64,000 nucleotides of DNA, from the NCBI RefSeq assembly GCF_902506415.1, contig NZ_LR733275.1:1313651-1377650 (forward strand), in the 5' to 3' direction. Position 1 is the first letter of the stretch. Each line of letters starts with the position of its first letter. The stretch comes from Massilia sp. 9I. GTDB taxonomy: Bacteria; Pseudomonadota; Gammaproteobacteria; Burkholderiales; Burkholderiaceae_D. This document shows, one piece after another, positions 19,680 to 28,924 of this stretch. A model generated the notes under the pieces. It was not told where the DNA came from, did not search any database, and saw only the letters and a list, made by a program, of their open reading frames with translations. A program made the translations under genes and the position numbers.

Positions 19680-20345
19680 TCAAGCCAAATCATCCAGCAC
19701 CGCCGGCTGCAGGTGCCCCACCTCGCCCCAGCTCACCAGCCGCAAGGCGCCCTGCTCCGCCACGAAGCGGTTCACGCTCGCATTGAGCACCTTGAAGTCG
19801 CGCGGCGTCTCCAGCGGCAGGCCGAGCGCGGCCCGGTAGGCGCACTCCAGCACCCCGCCATGCGCTACCAGGGCGATGGTCTTGCCCGAATGCGCCGCCG
19901 CATGCGCCAGGATCGCGCCAGTCGTCCGCTCATAGAACTGGCGGAACGTCTCGCCGCGGTTCGCGCCCAGCGGCAGCACGGCGTCGACGTCGCGCGCCTG
20001 CCAGGCGGCGAATTCGAGCGGAAAGCGCGCCGCGATCTCGCTGTACAGCAGCCCTTCGAAACCGCCGTAGCAACGTTCGCGTAGCGCGGGATCGGTGCCG
20101 ACCGCCATGCCGCGCCCGCGCGCGATCGCTTCGGCGGTCTGATGCGCCCGCAGCAGGTCGCTGGCGACGACGTGGTCGATGGGCTCAAGCGCCAGGGCGG
20201 CGCCGAGCAGCGCTGCCTGGCGTTCGCCTTCGGCGTTCAGGGCGATGTCGAGGTGGCCCTGCAGCCGTTTTTCGGCATTCCAGGCGGTTTCGCCATGGCG
20301 GATCAGGAGGATGGTGGTGCTTGCTGCGTTGTCGTTCGAAAGCAT
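19680..20345 (-). CDS. Histidine phosphatase family protein
   Basis: A 221-residue cytoplasmic phosphatase of the phosphoglycerate mutase-like superfamily. The catalytic RHG motif lies in ILLIRHGETAWN, a second conserved segment is RCYGGFEGL, and the second catalytic His lies in ALVAHGGVLE. This pattern fits GpmB/CobC-like broad-specificity phosphatases; the substrate is unknown. The open frame continues to 20987, but that part is antisense-phase to the YbhB gene in the same strand, so the ATG at 20345 is used. The gene follows the YbhB gene by 29 nt and may share its transcript. Confidence 0.86.
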   Translation of the reverse strand: MLSNDNAASTTILLIRHGETAWNAEKRLQGHLDIALNAEGERQAALLGAALALEPIDHVVASDLLRAHQTAEAIARGRGMAVGTDPALRERCYGGFEGLLYSEIAARFPLEFAAWQARDVDAVLPLGANRGETFRQFYERTTGAILAHAAAHSGKTIALVAHGGVLECAYRAALGLPLETPRDFKVLNASVNRFVAEQGALRLVSWGEVGHLQPAVLDDLA

Positions 20346-20374
20346 GAGGTTCGTTCGCCCGAACCTCGGGGCGT

Positions 20375-21037
20375 CTAGGTTAATGTGGATGCGACGTCGG
20401 GATTCAGCGAATACACGCCGAAGGTACGCGCCTCGTCCAGGATGTGGCCGCGGATCGCCAGGCGCAGTTCCGCACCAGTGAAGCGCCCTACCAGCGGCAG
20501 GCGCGGAATGTCGAGCGCGTACAGCGTGAAGACGTAAGTATGCACCCGTTCGTCGTTCCATGGCGGGCACGGCCCGTCGTAGCCGTAGTACTCGCCGGCC
20601 ATGTCGGGGTCGCCGGCGAACCAGCCGGTATAGTCGTTGATGCCCTGGCGCAGCTGGTGTTCGGTGCCGTTCTTGATCGTGAAAGGCACCAGCGGACCGG
20701 ACTTGCCGTGCGGCGTGACCATGTCCGAAAACATGCCTTCGGACAGGGACTTGAGGCAGAGCGGAATGTCTACCAGCGACCAGTGGAAGAAGTCGACCCG
20801 CGGCAGCGAGGCCGGGACGGTCTTGCCTTCCTGGTTGACATCCGTGCCCACGGAGGGCACGTCGGGGTCGTGGCAGATCAGCACCAGCGACTTGGTCCCG
20901 GCCGGGACGTCCTCCCAGGCCAGGTGCGGGCTGCGGTTGCTGGACAGCTTGACGTGGCTGCCGGGATCGATCTCGGCAAAGGCACACTCAGGCGGAATCT
21001 GCTCGCCCTCGGTAAATGAATCGCTCCAGATGCGCAT
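20375..21037 (-). CDS. YbhB/YbcL family (PEBP) protein
   Basis: The 220-residue protein belongs to the phosphatidylethanolamine-binding/Raf kinase inhibitor-like family. It shows SPHLAWEDVPAGTKSLVLICHDPDVP, FFHWSLVDIP and YDGPCPPWNDERVHTYVFTLYALD, where DPD and GPCPP form the conserved ligand pocket. No signal peptide is present, so it is cytoplasmic. The physiological role in bacteria is unclear. It is co-oriented with, and 29 nt before, the histidine phosphatase gene. Confidence 0.88.
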   Translation of the reverse strand: MRIWSDSFTEGEQIPPECAFAEIDPGSHVKLSSNRSPHLAWEDVPAGTKSLVLICHDPDVPSVGTDVNQEGKTVPASLPRVDFFHWSLVDIPLCLKSLSEGMFSDMVTPHGKSGPLVPFTIKNGTEHQLRQGINDYTGWFAGDPDMAGEYYGYDGPCPPWNDERVHTYVFTLYALDIPRLPLVGRFTGAELRLAIRGHILDEARTFGVYSLNPDVASTLT

Positions 21038-21086
21038 ACGTCCTCCCAGCCCTTGATGCTATTGACCCTAGTTCAAGGCGCGGGTT

Positions 21087-21545
21087 TCAACGCCCAACAC
21101 CGACGGGATCAACCTGCAGCCAGAAAGTGACAGGACCATCGTTGACGAGCGAGACTTTCATGTCCGCGCCGAACTTACCGGTCTGGACAATGCCATGACG
21201 TTCGCGGGCCTGGCGCACGACATGCTCGAACAGGCGCCGCCCGTCTTCCGGCGCGGCGGCCGGCGAGAACGAGGGCCGCGTGCCCGATTTGGTATCCGCC
21301 GCCAGGGTGAACTGGGGCACCAGCAGCAGGCCGCCCTGAGTATCGGTCACGCTGCGGTTCATCTTGCCGGCCTCGTCGGAGAACACGCGGTAGCCCAGCA
21401 GCTTGGCCAGCAGGGCCTCGGCCTCGCGCTCGGTGTCGCCCTTCTCGGCGCACACCAGCACCATCAGGCCGGGGCCAATTGCGCCGACGGTTTCACCGTC
21501 GACGCGCACGCTGGCTTCAGTGACGCGTTGCAGCAGCCCGATCAT
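21087..21545 (-). CDS. dtd: D-aminoacyl-tRNA deacylase
   Basis: Dtd removes D-amino acids wrongly attached to tRNA. The 152-residue protein begins [21 protein letters not shown]. It has the two signature segments [12 protein letters not shown] and NDGPVTFWL (the cross-subunit Gly-cisPro motif). Its ATG overlaps the tyrS stop by 4 nt (ATGA), so the two are coupled; tyrosyl-tRNA is a known Dtd substrate, which makes the pairing sensible. Confidence 0.95.
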   Translation of the reverse strand: MIGLLQRVTEASVRVDGETVGAIGPGLMVLVCAEKGDTEREAEALLAKLLGYRVFSDEAGKMNRSVTDTQGGLLLVPQFTLAADTKSGTRPSFSPAAAPEDGRRLFEHVVRQARERHGIVQTGKFGADMKVSLVNDGPVTFWLQVDPVGVGR

Positions 21546-22807
21546 GCGGACAGAGTCACACGCGCAAATTTGCGCTTGCCCACCTGCATCACGAAGGTGC
21601 CGGCCTCGACCTGCAAACCCTTGTCGCCGACCACGGCGCCGTCGATGCGCACGCCTCCCTGGTCGACCATGCGCATCGCTTCCGAGGTGGAAGCGCACAG
21701 GCCGGCAGCTTTCAGCAGCTGGGCCACGCCCAGCGGCGCGCCCGACAGGCTGACTTCCGGCACATCGTGCGGGATGCCGCCCTTGGAGCGGTTGACGAAG
21801 TCGGCCAGCGCTTCCTCGGCGGCCTGGGCCGAGTGGAAGCGGGTGACGATTTCCTTGCCCAACGCCACTTTCGCATCGCGGGGATTGGCGCCGCCGGCCA
21901 CCTCGGCCTTGACCTGGGCGATCTCGGCGATCGAGCGGAAGGACAGCAGATCGTAGTATTTCCACATCATGTCGTCCGAAATGCTCATCAGCTTGCCGAA
22001 CATGGTGTTCGGTGCTTCGGTGATGCCGATGTAGTTGTTCTTGGACTTCGACATCTTCTCGACGCCGTCCAGGCCCTCGAGCAGCGGCATGGTCAGGATG
22101 CATTGCTGTTCTTGACCGTAATCTTTCTGTAATTCACGGCCAACCAGGAGGTTGAACTTCTGGTCCGTGCCCCCAAGTTCCAAGTCCGCCTTTAAAGCGA
22201 CCGAGTCGTAGCCCTGCATCAAAGGGTACAGGAACTCATGCACGGCGATCGGTGTCCCACTCTTGTAGCGTTTGGTGAAATCGTCGCGCTCCATCATCCG
22301 GGCCACGGTGTAGCGCGAAGCCAGCTGGATCATCCCGCGCGCGCCCAGCGGGTCGCACCATTCTGAGTTGTAGCGGATTTCCGTGCGCGCGGCGTCCAGC
22401 ACCAGGGAAGCCTGGCGGAAATAGGTCATCGCGTTTTCCTCGACCTGCTCGCGGGTCAGCGGCGGACGCGTGGCATTGCGGCCCGACGGGTCGCCGATCA
22501 TCGAGGTGAAATCGCCGATCAGGAAGATCACCTGGTGGCCCAGGTCTTGCAGCTGGCGCATCTTGTTCAGCACCACGGTGTGGCCAAGGTGCAGGTCGGG
22601 CGCAGTCGGGTCCAGGCCCAGCTTGATGCGCAGCGGCGTGCCCGATTGCTCGGAGCGCGCCAGTTTCTGGGCGAATTCGCTCTCGATCAGCAGTTCATCG
22701 ACACCGCGCTTGGTGATGGCCAGCGCCTCGAGCACCTTGTCCGTCAACGGCAGGGGGGCAGAAGCTTTTACCGGTGCGCCGTTACCGGACGAAACATTTG
22801 AAGTCAT
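21542..22807 (-). CDS. tyrS: Tyrosyl-tRNA synthetase
   Basis: TyrS charges tRNA-Tyr. The 421-residue protein has the HIGH motif as HLGHTVV, the binding segment [10 protein letters not shown] and [13 protein letters not shown]-terminal S4 RNA-binding domain follows ([14 protein letters not shown]). The start MTSNVSSG at 22807 is chosen over an ATG 42 nt upstream, which lies in the leader. It diverges from the M23 peptidase gene and heads the tyrS-dtd operon. Confidence 0.97.
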   Translation of the reverse strand: MTSNVSSGNGAPVKASAPLPLTDKVLEALAITKRGVDELLIESEFAQKLARSEQSGTPLRIKLGLDPTAPDLHLGHTVVLNKMRQLQDLGHQVIFLIGDFTSMIGDPSGRNATRPPLTREQVEENAMTYFRQASLVLDAARTEIRYNSEWCDPLGARGMIQLASRYTVARMMERDDFTKRYKSGTPIAVHEFLYPLMQGYDSVALKADLELGGTDQKFNLLVGRELQKDYGQEQQCILTMPLLEGLDGVEKMSKSKNNYIGITEAPNTMFGKLMSISDDMMWKYYDLLSFRSIAEIAQVKAEVAGGANPRDAKVALGKEIVTRFHSAQAAEEALADFVNRSKGGIPHDVPEVSLSGAPLGVAQLLKAAGLCASTSEAMRMVDQGGVRIDGAVVGDKGLQVEAGTFVMQVGKRKFARVTLSA

Positions 22808-22858
22808 AAAAGTCGTGTAGGAAATTGGCCAAAGCGGTTGTAGGACCACTTCTTTTGG

Positions 22859-22864
22859 TATAAT
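22859..22864 (+). promoter_or_regulatory. Predicted -10 element for M23 peptidase gene
   Basis: A perfect TATAAT lies 92 nt before the M23 peptidase ATG in the divergent tyrS gap. Only a weak -35 (TTGTAG, 15 nt spacer) precedes it. Confidence 0.4.
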
Positions 22865-22955
22865 TCACGATCGTTTTTATGTTTCCCGCAGATAACTTTG
22901 CAGAAGCATAAGAGAAAAGATCCTGGAAGTTCAGCCGCAAATTTTAACTGATTGC

Positions 22956-24320
22956 ATGAACCTTAAACAGAAAATCACCCGTCAAAGCCTGCTCCAGCTG
23001 GTGCCACAGACCCGCAAGGCGCGCATCATCAGCGCCGGCGCTGCGTTCCTGAGCGTGTGCGCCTTCGGCGCCGTCGCCGTGGCCCCGATCGTTCCGGACG
23101 CGGCGGACATGCCGGTCAAGTCGATCGAGCAAGACCTGGAACTGCCGAACCTGGCCGACCAGATCGCCGCCCTCCAGCAAAACGAGCAGCAATTCATCCA
23201 CGAAGAGCGCATCCGCCCCGGCGATTCGCTCGGTTCCCTCTTCAACCGTCTTGGCGTCGACGACGCCGACGCCCAGAAATTCGTCCGCTCCGACAAAACC
23301 GCCCGCCGCCTGCTGTCGCTCAAGACCGGCAAGCGGATCCAGGCCGAAACCGATGAAAATGGCCTGCTGCTGTCGATGCGCGCCACGATCACCGACGGCA
23401 AGGCCGGCGATGCACGCCAGATCTCGGTCGAGCGCCAGGGTGACAAGTTCGTCGCCCTCGAGGCCCCAGCCAAGCTGGAACGCCGCGTCGAAATGCGTTC
23501 GCGCGTGATCACCGGCTCGCTGTACTCGGCCACCGACTCCAATGTCGACGGCGGCAGCATGCCGGATTCGGTCGTCAGCCAGATGATCGAGATGTTCTCG
23601 ACCAACATCGACTTCCGTTCGGACATCAAGCGCGGCGACAGGTTCAATGTCGTGTACGAAACCTTCTGGCTCGATGGCGAACTGGTCAAGACCGGCCGCA
23701 TCCTGGCAGGCGAATTCGTCAACCGCGGCGTGGCCTACCAGTCGGTCTGGTACGAAGACCCGGTCACCAAACAGGGCGGCTACTACAGCCTGGACGGCAA
23801 GTCGCTGAAGAAGGCCTTCCTCAAGTCCCCGCTCGAATTCTCCCGTATCTCCTCCGGCTTCTCGATGCGCGTGCACCCGATCTCGGGCAAGTGGAAAGCG
23901 CACAAGGGCGTCGACTACGCCGCCACCATCGGCACCCCGATCCGCGCCTCGGCCGACGGCACCGTCGACTTCGCCGGCAACAGCGGCGGCTACGGCAACC
24001 AGGTCGTCCTCAAGCACTGGTCGAACTACAGCACCGCCTACGCCCACATGAGCCGCATCGCTCCAGGCATGCGCAAGGGCGCCAGGATCAGCCAGGGCCA
24101 GGTGATCGGCTACGTCGGCTCGACCGGCTGGTCGACCGGCCCGCACCTGCACTATGAGTTCCGCGTCGCCGGCCAGGCCCAGGATCCGAGCAAGCTCAAG
24201 TCGCTGGCCCAGCAACCGCTGAACCCGGGCGAAGTGGCCCGCTTCCGCATGGCCGCCGCCGACATGAAGCACCGCTTCTCGCTGCTCGCACCGAGCGGCA
24301 ACGCGATGGCAGCCCGCTAA
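22956..24320 (+). CDS. M23 family murein endopeptidase (MepM-like)
   Basis: The 454-residue envelope enzyme probably cuts peptide cross-links of peptidoglycan. Residues 22-46 form one hydrophobic anchor or signal (RIISAGAAFLSVCAFGAVAVAP). A LysM-like/OapA-like region follows (ERIRPGDSLGSLFNRLG). The C-terminal LytM domain keeps the zinc ligands HKGVD (His316, Asp320) and HLH (His397, His399), so it should be active, as in MepM. It lies next to tyrS and before anmK, a familiar betaproteobacterial order that also places anhydromuramic acid recycling beside it. Confidence 0.9.
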   Translation: MNLKQKITRQSLLQLVPQTRKARIISAGAAFLSVCAFGAVAVAPIVPDAADMPVKSIEQDLELPNLADQIAALQQNEQQFIHEERIRPGDSLGSLFNRLGVDDADAQKFVRSDKTARRLLSLKTGKRIQAETDENGLLLSMRATITDGKAGDARQISVERQGDKFVALEAPAKLERRVEMRSRVITGSLYSATDSNVDGGSMPDSVVSQMIEMFSTNIDFRSDIKRGDRFNVVYETFWLDGELVKTGRILAGEFVNRGVAYQSVWYEDPVTKQGGYYSLDGKSLKKAFLKSPLEFSRISSGFSMRVHPISGKWKAHKGVDYAATIGTPIRASADGTVDFAGNSGGYGNQVVLKHWSNYSTAYAHMSRIAPGMRKGARISQGQVIGYVGSTGWSTGPHLHYEFRVAGQAQDPSKLKSLAQQPLNPGEVARFRMAAADMKHRFSLLAPSGNAMAAR

Positions 24321-24335
24321 TCCGGCTTCCAACGT

Positions 24336-24376
24336 AAAAACGCCCCGCGGCATGCACATGCCGCGGGGCGTTTTGT
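24336..24376. terminator. Strong bidirectional terminator
   Basis: AAAACGCCCCGCGGCATG and its complement pair around a 3-nt loop and end in TTTTGTTTTG. It ends the M23 transcript and, on the other strand, the small gene at 24393-24560. Confidence 0.85.
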
Positions 24377-24392
24377 TTTGCGGAGCCGCTTT

Positions 24393-24560
24393 TCAGGAAT
24401 CGCGCTGTTCCCGGTCATGCGCGCGGAAAGCCAGGGCCGCATACGCAGCGGCCAGCCCGCCCAGGCCGCCGCCGAGCGCGACGTGGCCGCCCAGGATGAA
24501 CCCGGCGCTGGCAATGCCGAAGGCGATGGCGGCGTAGCCGAAATGCTTGGATTTCTTCAT
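24393..24560 (-). CDS. 55-residue small membrane protein
   Basis: A short frame reads MKKSKHFGYAAIAFGIASAG, then a glycine-rich second hydrophobic segment (GGGLGGLAAAYAALAF) and a charged tail RAHDREQRDS. Two membrane helices with a Lys-rich N-terminus suggest an inner-membrane hairpin. Codon usage is GC-rich at third positions like its neighbours, and the strong terminator lies just after its stop. A weak ribosome site (GGACGG) precedes the ATG. Family unknown. Confidence 0.5.
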   Translation of the reverse strand: MKKSKHFGYAAIAFGIASAGFILGGHVALGGGLGGLAAAYAALAFRAHDREQRDS

Positions 24561-24781
24561 GTTCCGTCCAGATTACAAGTTCGATGCAAGTCCAGTCTAG
24601 CACCTGGATTTTCCGCAAAATGCACACATTGCAACAACCGAAAGGCTGAATACGCTGATTAACCGTTGCTCAGCACCGTCCGCCCTCTCCTTCCCGATGG
24701 CTTCCGCTTTCCAGTCCGACCGTTTAGACTGCATGGCCGGCAGGCCTGCGCCAGGTCTGCCTCCATCACCATCGAGAGAAC

Positions 24782-25879
24782 ATGAGCGAGACCTCTTCCC
24801 TGTACATCGGCCTGATGTCCGGCACCAGCCTCGACGGCGTGGACGGCGTGCTGGCCGATTTCGCCAACGGCAGCATCCGCACCCTGGCTGCAGCCTTTAC
24901 GCCCTTCCCCGCCGCGCTACGCAGCGAACTGATGGCGCTGCAGGCCGCCAGCGAGAACGAGCTCGAGCGTGAAGGCCTGGCCGCCAACGGCCTGGCCCTG
25001 TGCTACGCCGACTGCGTGCGCCAGCTGCTGCCCGCCGGCGGCGGTCCTGTGGCGGCCGTGGCCGTGCATGGACAGACCATCCGCCACCGTCCGGAACTGG
25101 GCTTCACGCGCCAGACCAACAACCCTGCGCTGCTGGCGGAACTGACGGGGATCGACGTCGTCGCCGACTTCCGCACGCGCGACGTCGCGGCCGGCGGCCA
25201 GGGCGCGCCGCTGGTGCCGGCCTTCCACGAGGCTGCCTTCGGCAAGCCGGGCACCGCGCGCGTGGTGGTGAACATCGGTGGGATCGGCAACATCAGCGTG
25301 CTGTACGGCGACGGCCGTGTCACCGGTTTCGATACCGGTCCGGGCAATGTGCTGATGGACTTGTGGATCGGCCGCCACCTGGGCAAGGCCTACGACGAGG
25401 ATGGCGCCTGGGCCGCCAGCGGCGCCGTCGACCAGCCGCTGCTGGAGGCCCTGCTGGACGAGCCCTATTTCCGCCAGCCGGCGCCCAAGAGCACCGGCCG
25501 CGACCTGTTCCACGACGGGTGGCTGGATCACAAGCTGAAGGGTTTCGGGCAGCTGGCGCCGGCCGATGTCATGGCGACCCTGACGCGCCTGACGGCGCTG
25601 ACGATCGCCGATGCCATCCGCGCCGAGCACGCGGCGGTGGAGGCGGTTTACGTGTGCGGCGGCGGCGCCTACAACGCGACCCTGATGCAGGCCATCAGCG
25701 CCGCGCTGGGCGGCGTGCCGGTGGAATCGACGGCGGCGCTGGGCATTGCCCCGAACCGGGTCGAGGCGCTGGCCTTCGCCTGGCTCGGCTACCGCTTCAT
25801 GCAGCGCGCGCCGGGCAATCTGCCGGCGGTGACGGGTGCGCGCGGTCCGCGCATCCTCGGCGCCTTGTACCCGGCGTAA
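24782..25879 (+). CDS. anmK: Anhydro-N-acetylmuramic acid kinase
   Basis: AnmK phosphorylates and opens 1,6-anhydroMurNAc during cell-wall recycling, giving MurNAc-6-phosphate. The 365-residue protein opens [17 protein letters not shown] and has [50 protein letters not shown] and YVCGGGAYN, all family signatures. GAGAGAAC precedes the ATG. It follows the M23 peptidase at a distance, in line with a joint role in murein turnover. Confidence 0.97.
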   Translation: MSETSSLYIGLMSGTSLDGVDGVLADFANGSIRTLAAAFTPFPAALRSELMALQAASENELEREGLAANGLALCYADCVRQLLPAGGGPVAAVAVHGQTIRHRPELGFTRQTNNPALLAELTGIDVVADFRTRDVAAGGQGAPLVPAFHEAAFGKPGTARVVVNIGGIGNISVLYGDGRVTGFDTGPGNVLMDLWIGRHLGKAYDEDGAWAASGAVDQPLLEALLDEPYFRQPAPKSTGRDLFHDGWLDHKLKGFGQLAPADVMATLTRLTALTIADAIRAEHAAVEAVYVCGGGAYNATLMQAISAALGGVPVESTAALGIAPNRVEALAFAWLGYRFMQRAPGNLPAVTGARGPRILGALYPA

Positions 25880-25916
25880 ACAACAAAGGGCCTGGCGAAA
25901 ACCGGACCCTCAATAA

Positions 25917-25945
25917 GAAACGGCCCGGATGAACCGGGCCGTTCG
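25917..25945. terminator. Terminator between anmK and erpA
   Basis: CGGCCCGG and CCGGGCCG pair around a short loop in the convergent gap. A second GC-rich hairpin follows at about 25951-25968. One or both probably stop transcription of anmK and erpA. Confidence 0.6.
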
Positions 25946-25978
25946 ACTGCCCGGTCTACCCGGGCGGCCTGGGGGAAG

Positions 25979-26347
25979 TTACGCGGAGAACGACGAACCG
26001 CAACCGCAGGTCGAGGTGGCGTTCGGGTTCTTGATCACGAACTGGGCGCCTTCGAGGTCGTCCTTGTAGTCGATCTCGGCGCCGACCAGGTACTGGTAGC
26101 TCATCGAGTCGATCAGCAGCTGGACACCGTTCTTTTCCATCGTGGTGTCGTCTTCGTTGACGATTTCGTCAAAGGTGAAGCCATACTGGAAACCGGAGCA
26201 ACCGCCACCCTGCACGAACACGCGCAGCTTGAGGTCGGGATTGCCCTCTTCTTCGATCAGCTGGGCAACTTTTTCTGCGGCGCTGTCGGTGAAGTTGATC
26301 GGAACGGGGATCGTGTCGTGCTCTTGCACTTCGGCGACTGCGGTCAT
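25979..26347 (-). CDS. erpA: Iron-sulfur cluster insertion protein ErpA
   Basis: ErpA is an A-type carrier that delivers 4Fe-4S clusters to target enzymes. The 122-residue protein has the three conserved cysteines Cys50 ([11 protein letters not shown]), Cys114 and Cys116 (STCGCGSSF). The N-terminal extension ([21 protein letters not shown]) is typical of betaproteobacterial ErpA rather than IscA. AGGAG precedes the ATG, and a perfect TATAAT lies about 34 nt upstream. Confidence 0.95.
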   Translation of the reverse strand: MTAVAEVQEHDTIPVPINFTDSAAEKVAQLIEEEGNPDLKLRVFVQGGGCSGFQYGFTFDEIVNEDDTTMEKNGVQLLIDSMSYQYLVGAEIDYKDDLEGAQFVIKNPNATSTCGCGSSFSA

Positions 26348-26380
26348 GAAACACTCCTGGTGAAATACTGAATTACGCCC

Positions 26381-26386
26381 ATTATA
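26381..26386 (-). promoter_or_regulatory. Predicted -10 element of erpA
   Basis: A perfect TATAAT on the minus strand, giving a leader of about 27 nt. I see no good -35; it would fall inside the end of the bactofilin gene. Confidence 0.35.
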
Positions 26387-26401
26387 GACCGTTGGCGCAA
26401 C

Positions 26402-26803
26402 TCATGCTGCCGACCCCACCTCGGCGTCGGCTAGATGAAACACCGGCTCGCTGGCGGGTTCGTGGGTCAATTTCCCCGTCACGAGGGCGCCGCCGTGCAT
26501 TTCGAGCAAGCGGTAATGTACATCACCATGTATGCGGCCTTTCGGCTGTAATTCAAGGAGTTCTGACGAATATACCGAGCCCGCGATGTAGCCGTTGACC
26601 ACCAGGCTGGCGCAGCGTACTTCACCCTCGATGCGGGCATGCTCGGACACGATCAGCATGCTGTCGGCGCCGTCCGCCGCCACCACGTTGCCATGCACCT
26701 CGCCGTCGATGCGCAGGCCTCCGGTAAAGCACAGGTCACCTTCGATGCGGGCCGAGATGCCGACCAGGCTGTCAATCTCGCTCTTTACTTGTCGACCGAA
26801 CAT
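26402..26803 (-). CDS. Bactofilin family polymer-forming protein
   Basis: The 133-residue protein has the bactofilin (DUF583) beta-helix: repeated stretches IEGDLCFTGGLRIDGEVHGNV, ARIEGEVRCASLVVNGYIAGSV and GRIHGDVHYRLLEMHGGALVTG with spaced glycines. Bactofilins assemble into cytoskeletal filaments that place cell-wall or pole proteins. The start MFGRQVKSEID at 26803 has GAAGGGG upstream; the longer frame adds 11 residues with no support. It sits upstream of erpA on the same strand, 54 nt away. Confidence 0.88.
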   Translation of the reverse strand: MFGRQVKSEIDSLVGISARIEGDLCFTGGLRIDGEVHGNVVAADGADSMLIVSEHARIEGEVRCASLVVNGYIAGSVYSSELLELQPKGRIHGDVHYRLLEMHGGALVTGKLTHEPASEPVFHLADAEVGSAA

Positions 26804-26980
26804 GATCCACCCCTTCCAGTGTGTCGCCCGCGGCAAATGCCGGGGGCGCAGAAATCAACCTGTGCATTGGTCAATTTACCGCTCTTAACAGGAGCGTCCT
26901 TGATATAGATCGGCTCGGCAAGAATGCGCTCGCGCAATCAAAAAATGTATACACATTGGCAACACAAATACGCGGCTTTC

Positions 26981-28240
26981 TCAGGGCATGGCGGACTCCA
27001 GCAAGGCGCGCGAGACGCGTCCGGCGGGCGGATCGAGGATGAAACGAGGCAGGTAGAAAGGCAGGCCGGAATGCGGCAGGCTGAAGCTGCGCACGCCACC
27101 CGATTGGGTCGTGCGCGCCGCCCCGCCGGCGCCAATCAGGCGCGCCATGCCGAAATCGCGCATCACATTGGCGAACAGGACGGCCGACGAGTAGGTCGCC
27201 GGTCCGATCCGGACGCTGAGTTTGCCGCCGAAGCGCAAGGGATTCTCCGGCTGGGGCTGGCGCCAGGTCGTGATTTCGCCGTCGGTCACGGGCGCCGCCG
27301 CGCCTTCCTGCGCCCGCGCCCGGGCGCGGTAGGTCGATCCGGTGCGGTATGGCCGGCTAGCCAGGTAAGGCATCAGGCCGTCCAGCCACAGCGCATCGTC
27401 GCCGCCACCGTTGCGGCTGACATCGATTTCCAGCTCGGTCACGCCGGCGTCGCGAATGCGGGCAAAGGCATCGCGCGTAAAGGCCAGGAAGGGCGACGGA
27501 TCGGGCTGGCTGAAACTGCCGACCGTCAGCACCGCCTTGCCGTCCTTGCCGATGGCGAGGCGGTACAGGGACGCAAAGTCGGCCTCCTCGGCCAGCAGGC
27601 GCGGGATGGCGCGGCTAGCGGGCAGCTGCACGGTCCGGCGCCGGCCCGCCTCGTCGAGCACCACTTGGTACCGCTGCGCGGCGCCGAAGCGCTTCCCATA
27701 GTAGAACCACCAGCGTTCGGCCAGCAGGTTGGCCCGGAACGCCGGGGTGTCGCCGTGGATCCGCGCCAAGAGCGTGGAAACGAGCTGCTCCGCATCGACA
27801 CCGTCGATGGAGATGATCCGCGGCCGCTCCGGGCTGCGCACGAACAGCCGGCCGTCCGGGCCGATCTCGACCTCAATCGGAAACAGCACGCCGCCGCCGG
27901 CCAGCCAGGCCTTCGCCTCACCCCGCCAGTCGGGGTAGCCAATGAAGAAATGCGCATCGGCGAACAGGGGGTTGAGCGTCGCGAGGCGCCACCAGGCTTC
28001 GTCGCGGCTCAAGACGGGCGGCAGGTCCTGCCCCAGCCGCTCGAGCGCGGCTTCCACTGCGGCGCGATCGGTGGAAAAGCCGGGATCCGGATGGGCGGTA
28101 TCGATGGTCTTGCGGATAAAAGCCAGGTCCTCGCGGAACTGGGCCGCGCCCAGGCTGGACAGGGGCTCTGCGGCGTGCGCAAGGGGCAGCGCGAGCATCA
28201 AGAGGCTTGCCGCCGTCAACAGGTAGTTCAGGAATCGCAT
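26981..28240 (-). CDS. Secreted S41-like (tail-specific protease family) protein
   Basis: The 419-residue protein has a signal peptide (MRFLNYLLTAASLLMLALPLAHAA). A domain resembling peptidase family S41 follows: LEIDVSRNGGGDDALW (conserved strand and Gly-Gly loop) and TYSSAVLFANVMRDFG (candidate nucleophile Ser region). The usual PDZ domain is not obvious, although RIISIDGVDAEQLVSTLL looks like its ligand strand. Activity is inferred. The start at 28240 gives a good signal peptide. It diverges from an ArsR-type regulator gene, and a 33-bp inverted repeat lies between them, suggesting control by that regulator. Confidence 0.7.
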   Translation of the reverse strand: MRFLNYLLTAASLLMLALPLAHAAEPLSSLGAAQFREDLAFIRKTIDTAHPDPGFSTDRAAVEAALERLGQDLPPVLSRDEAWWRLATLNPLFADAHFFIGYPDWRGEAKAWLAGGGVLFPIEVEIGPDGRLFVRSPERPRIISIDGVDAEQLVSTLLARIHGDTPAFRANLLAERWWFYYGKRFGAAQRYQVVLDEAGRRRTVQLPASRAIPRLLAEEADFASLYRLAIGKDGKAVLTVGSFSQPDPSPFLAFTRDAFARIRDAGVTELEIDVSRNGGGDDALWLDGLMPYLASRPYRTGSTYRARARAQEGAAAPVTDGEITTWRQPQPENPLRFGGKLSVRIGPATYSSAVLFANVMRDFGMARLIGAGGAARTTQSGGVRSFSLPHSGLPFYLPRFILDPPAGRVSRALLESAMP

Positions 28241-28262
28241 GGTCTTCCGTCTGGTCGAAAAG

Positions 28263-28295
28263 TGTGTTGAAATAATATAGGTAAATTTCAACACA
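28263..28295. promoter_or_regulatory. Candidate operator of the ArsR-type regulator
   Basis: Perfect 11-bp arms TGTGTTGAAAT and ATTTCAACACA are separated by 11 bp, ending 5 bp before the regulator ATG and 22 bp before the S41-like ATG. The AT-rich centre (ATATAGG) could hold a -10. This placement fits autoregulation plus control of the divergent gene. Confidence 0.65.
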
Positions 28296-28300
28296 AACAC

Positions 28301-28924
28301 ATGGCGGAGAAAATCATGCAGGACGAATACCGGATCATTGACGACCCCGCCCTGATCGAGGTCCTGGCCTCGCCCGTGCGCCAGGAAATCGTCGACACCC
28401 TTGCGGCGCTGGGCGGCCAGGTCAGCGCGGCCGAGCTCGCCCTACAGCTCGGCCGGCACGTCGACGGGCTGTATTACCACCTGAAGGTCTTGTGCCGGGC
28501 GGGATTGGTTACGGAATCGGCGGAAGGGGAAGACGAGGCGCGGCGCTATGCGCTGCCGGGCCACGCGACGCGGGCGCTGCGGCTGGCCTATCGGCCCGCC
28601 TCGGAGCCTGGAAAACAGGCCCTGCGCAAGTTCACGCGTGGTTTACTCAAGGTGGCGCAGCAGGATTTCGACGACGCCCTGGACTTGCCGGACGTCGTGA
28701 CGGAAGGAAGCGCGCGCCAGCTCTGGGCGGCGCGCAACAAGGCCTGGCTGAGCCCGGAGGAAGTGGTGGAAGCGAACGCCTTGCTGCAGCGCCTGTGCGC
28801 CTTGATGAGCCAGCCGCGGGCGCCGGAGCGCACGCAGATACTCAGCTGCACCTTCGTGCTGGCGCCGCACGTGGCGCTGCCCAAGCGCAGGGGCAGCGAC
28901 GGCGGCGCCGGGCCGGAGGATTAA
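28301..28924 (+). CDS. ArsR-type helix-turn-helix regulator
   Basis: The 207-residue protein has an N-terminal winged helix like ArsR/HTH_20: [50 protein letters not shown]. An unfamiliar helical C-terminal region with a Pro-rich tail follows. No metal-binding cysteine pair is visible in the recognition helix, so metal sensing is unlikely. The divergent S41-like gene and the inverted repeat at 28263 suggest it controls that gene and itself. Its stop overlaps the argC stop, tail to tail, by four bases. Confidence 0.8.
   Translation: MAEKIMQDEYRIIDDPALIEVLASPVRQEIVDTLAALGGQVSAAELALQLGRHVDGLYYHLKVLCRAGLVTESAEGEDEARRYALPGHATRALRLAYRPASEPGKQALRKFTRGLLKVAQQDFDDALDLPDVVTEGSARQLWAARNKAWLSPEEVVEANALLQRLCALMSQPRAPERTQILSCTFVLAPHVALPKRRGSDGGAGPED

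Noticed and set aside
20346..20987. N-terminal extension of the histidine phosphatase frame
   Set aside because: This part is an alternate frame of the YbhB gene on the same strand; the phosphatase fold starts at 20345.
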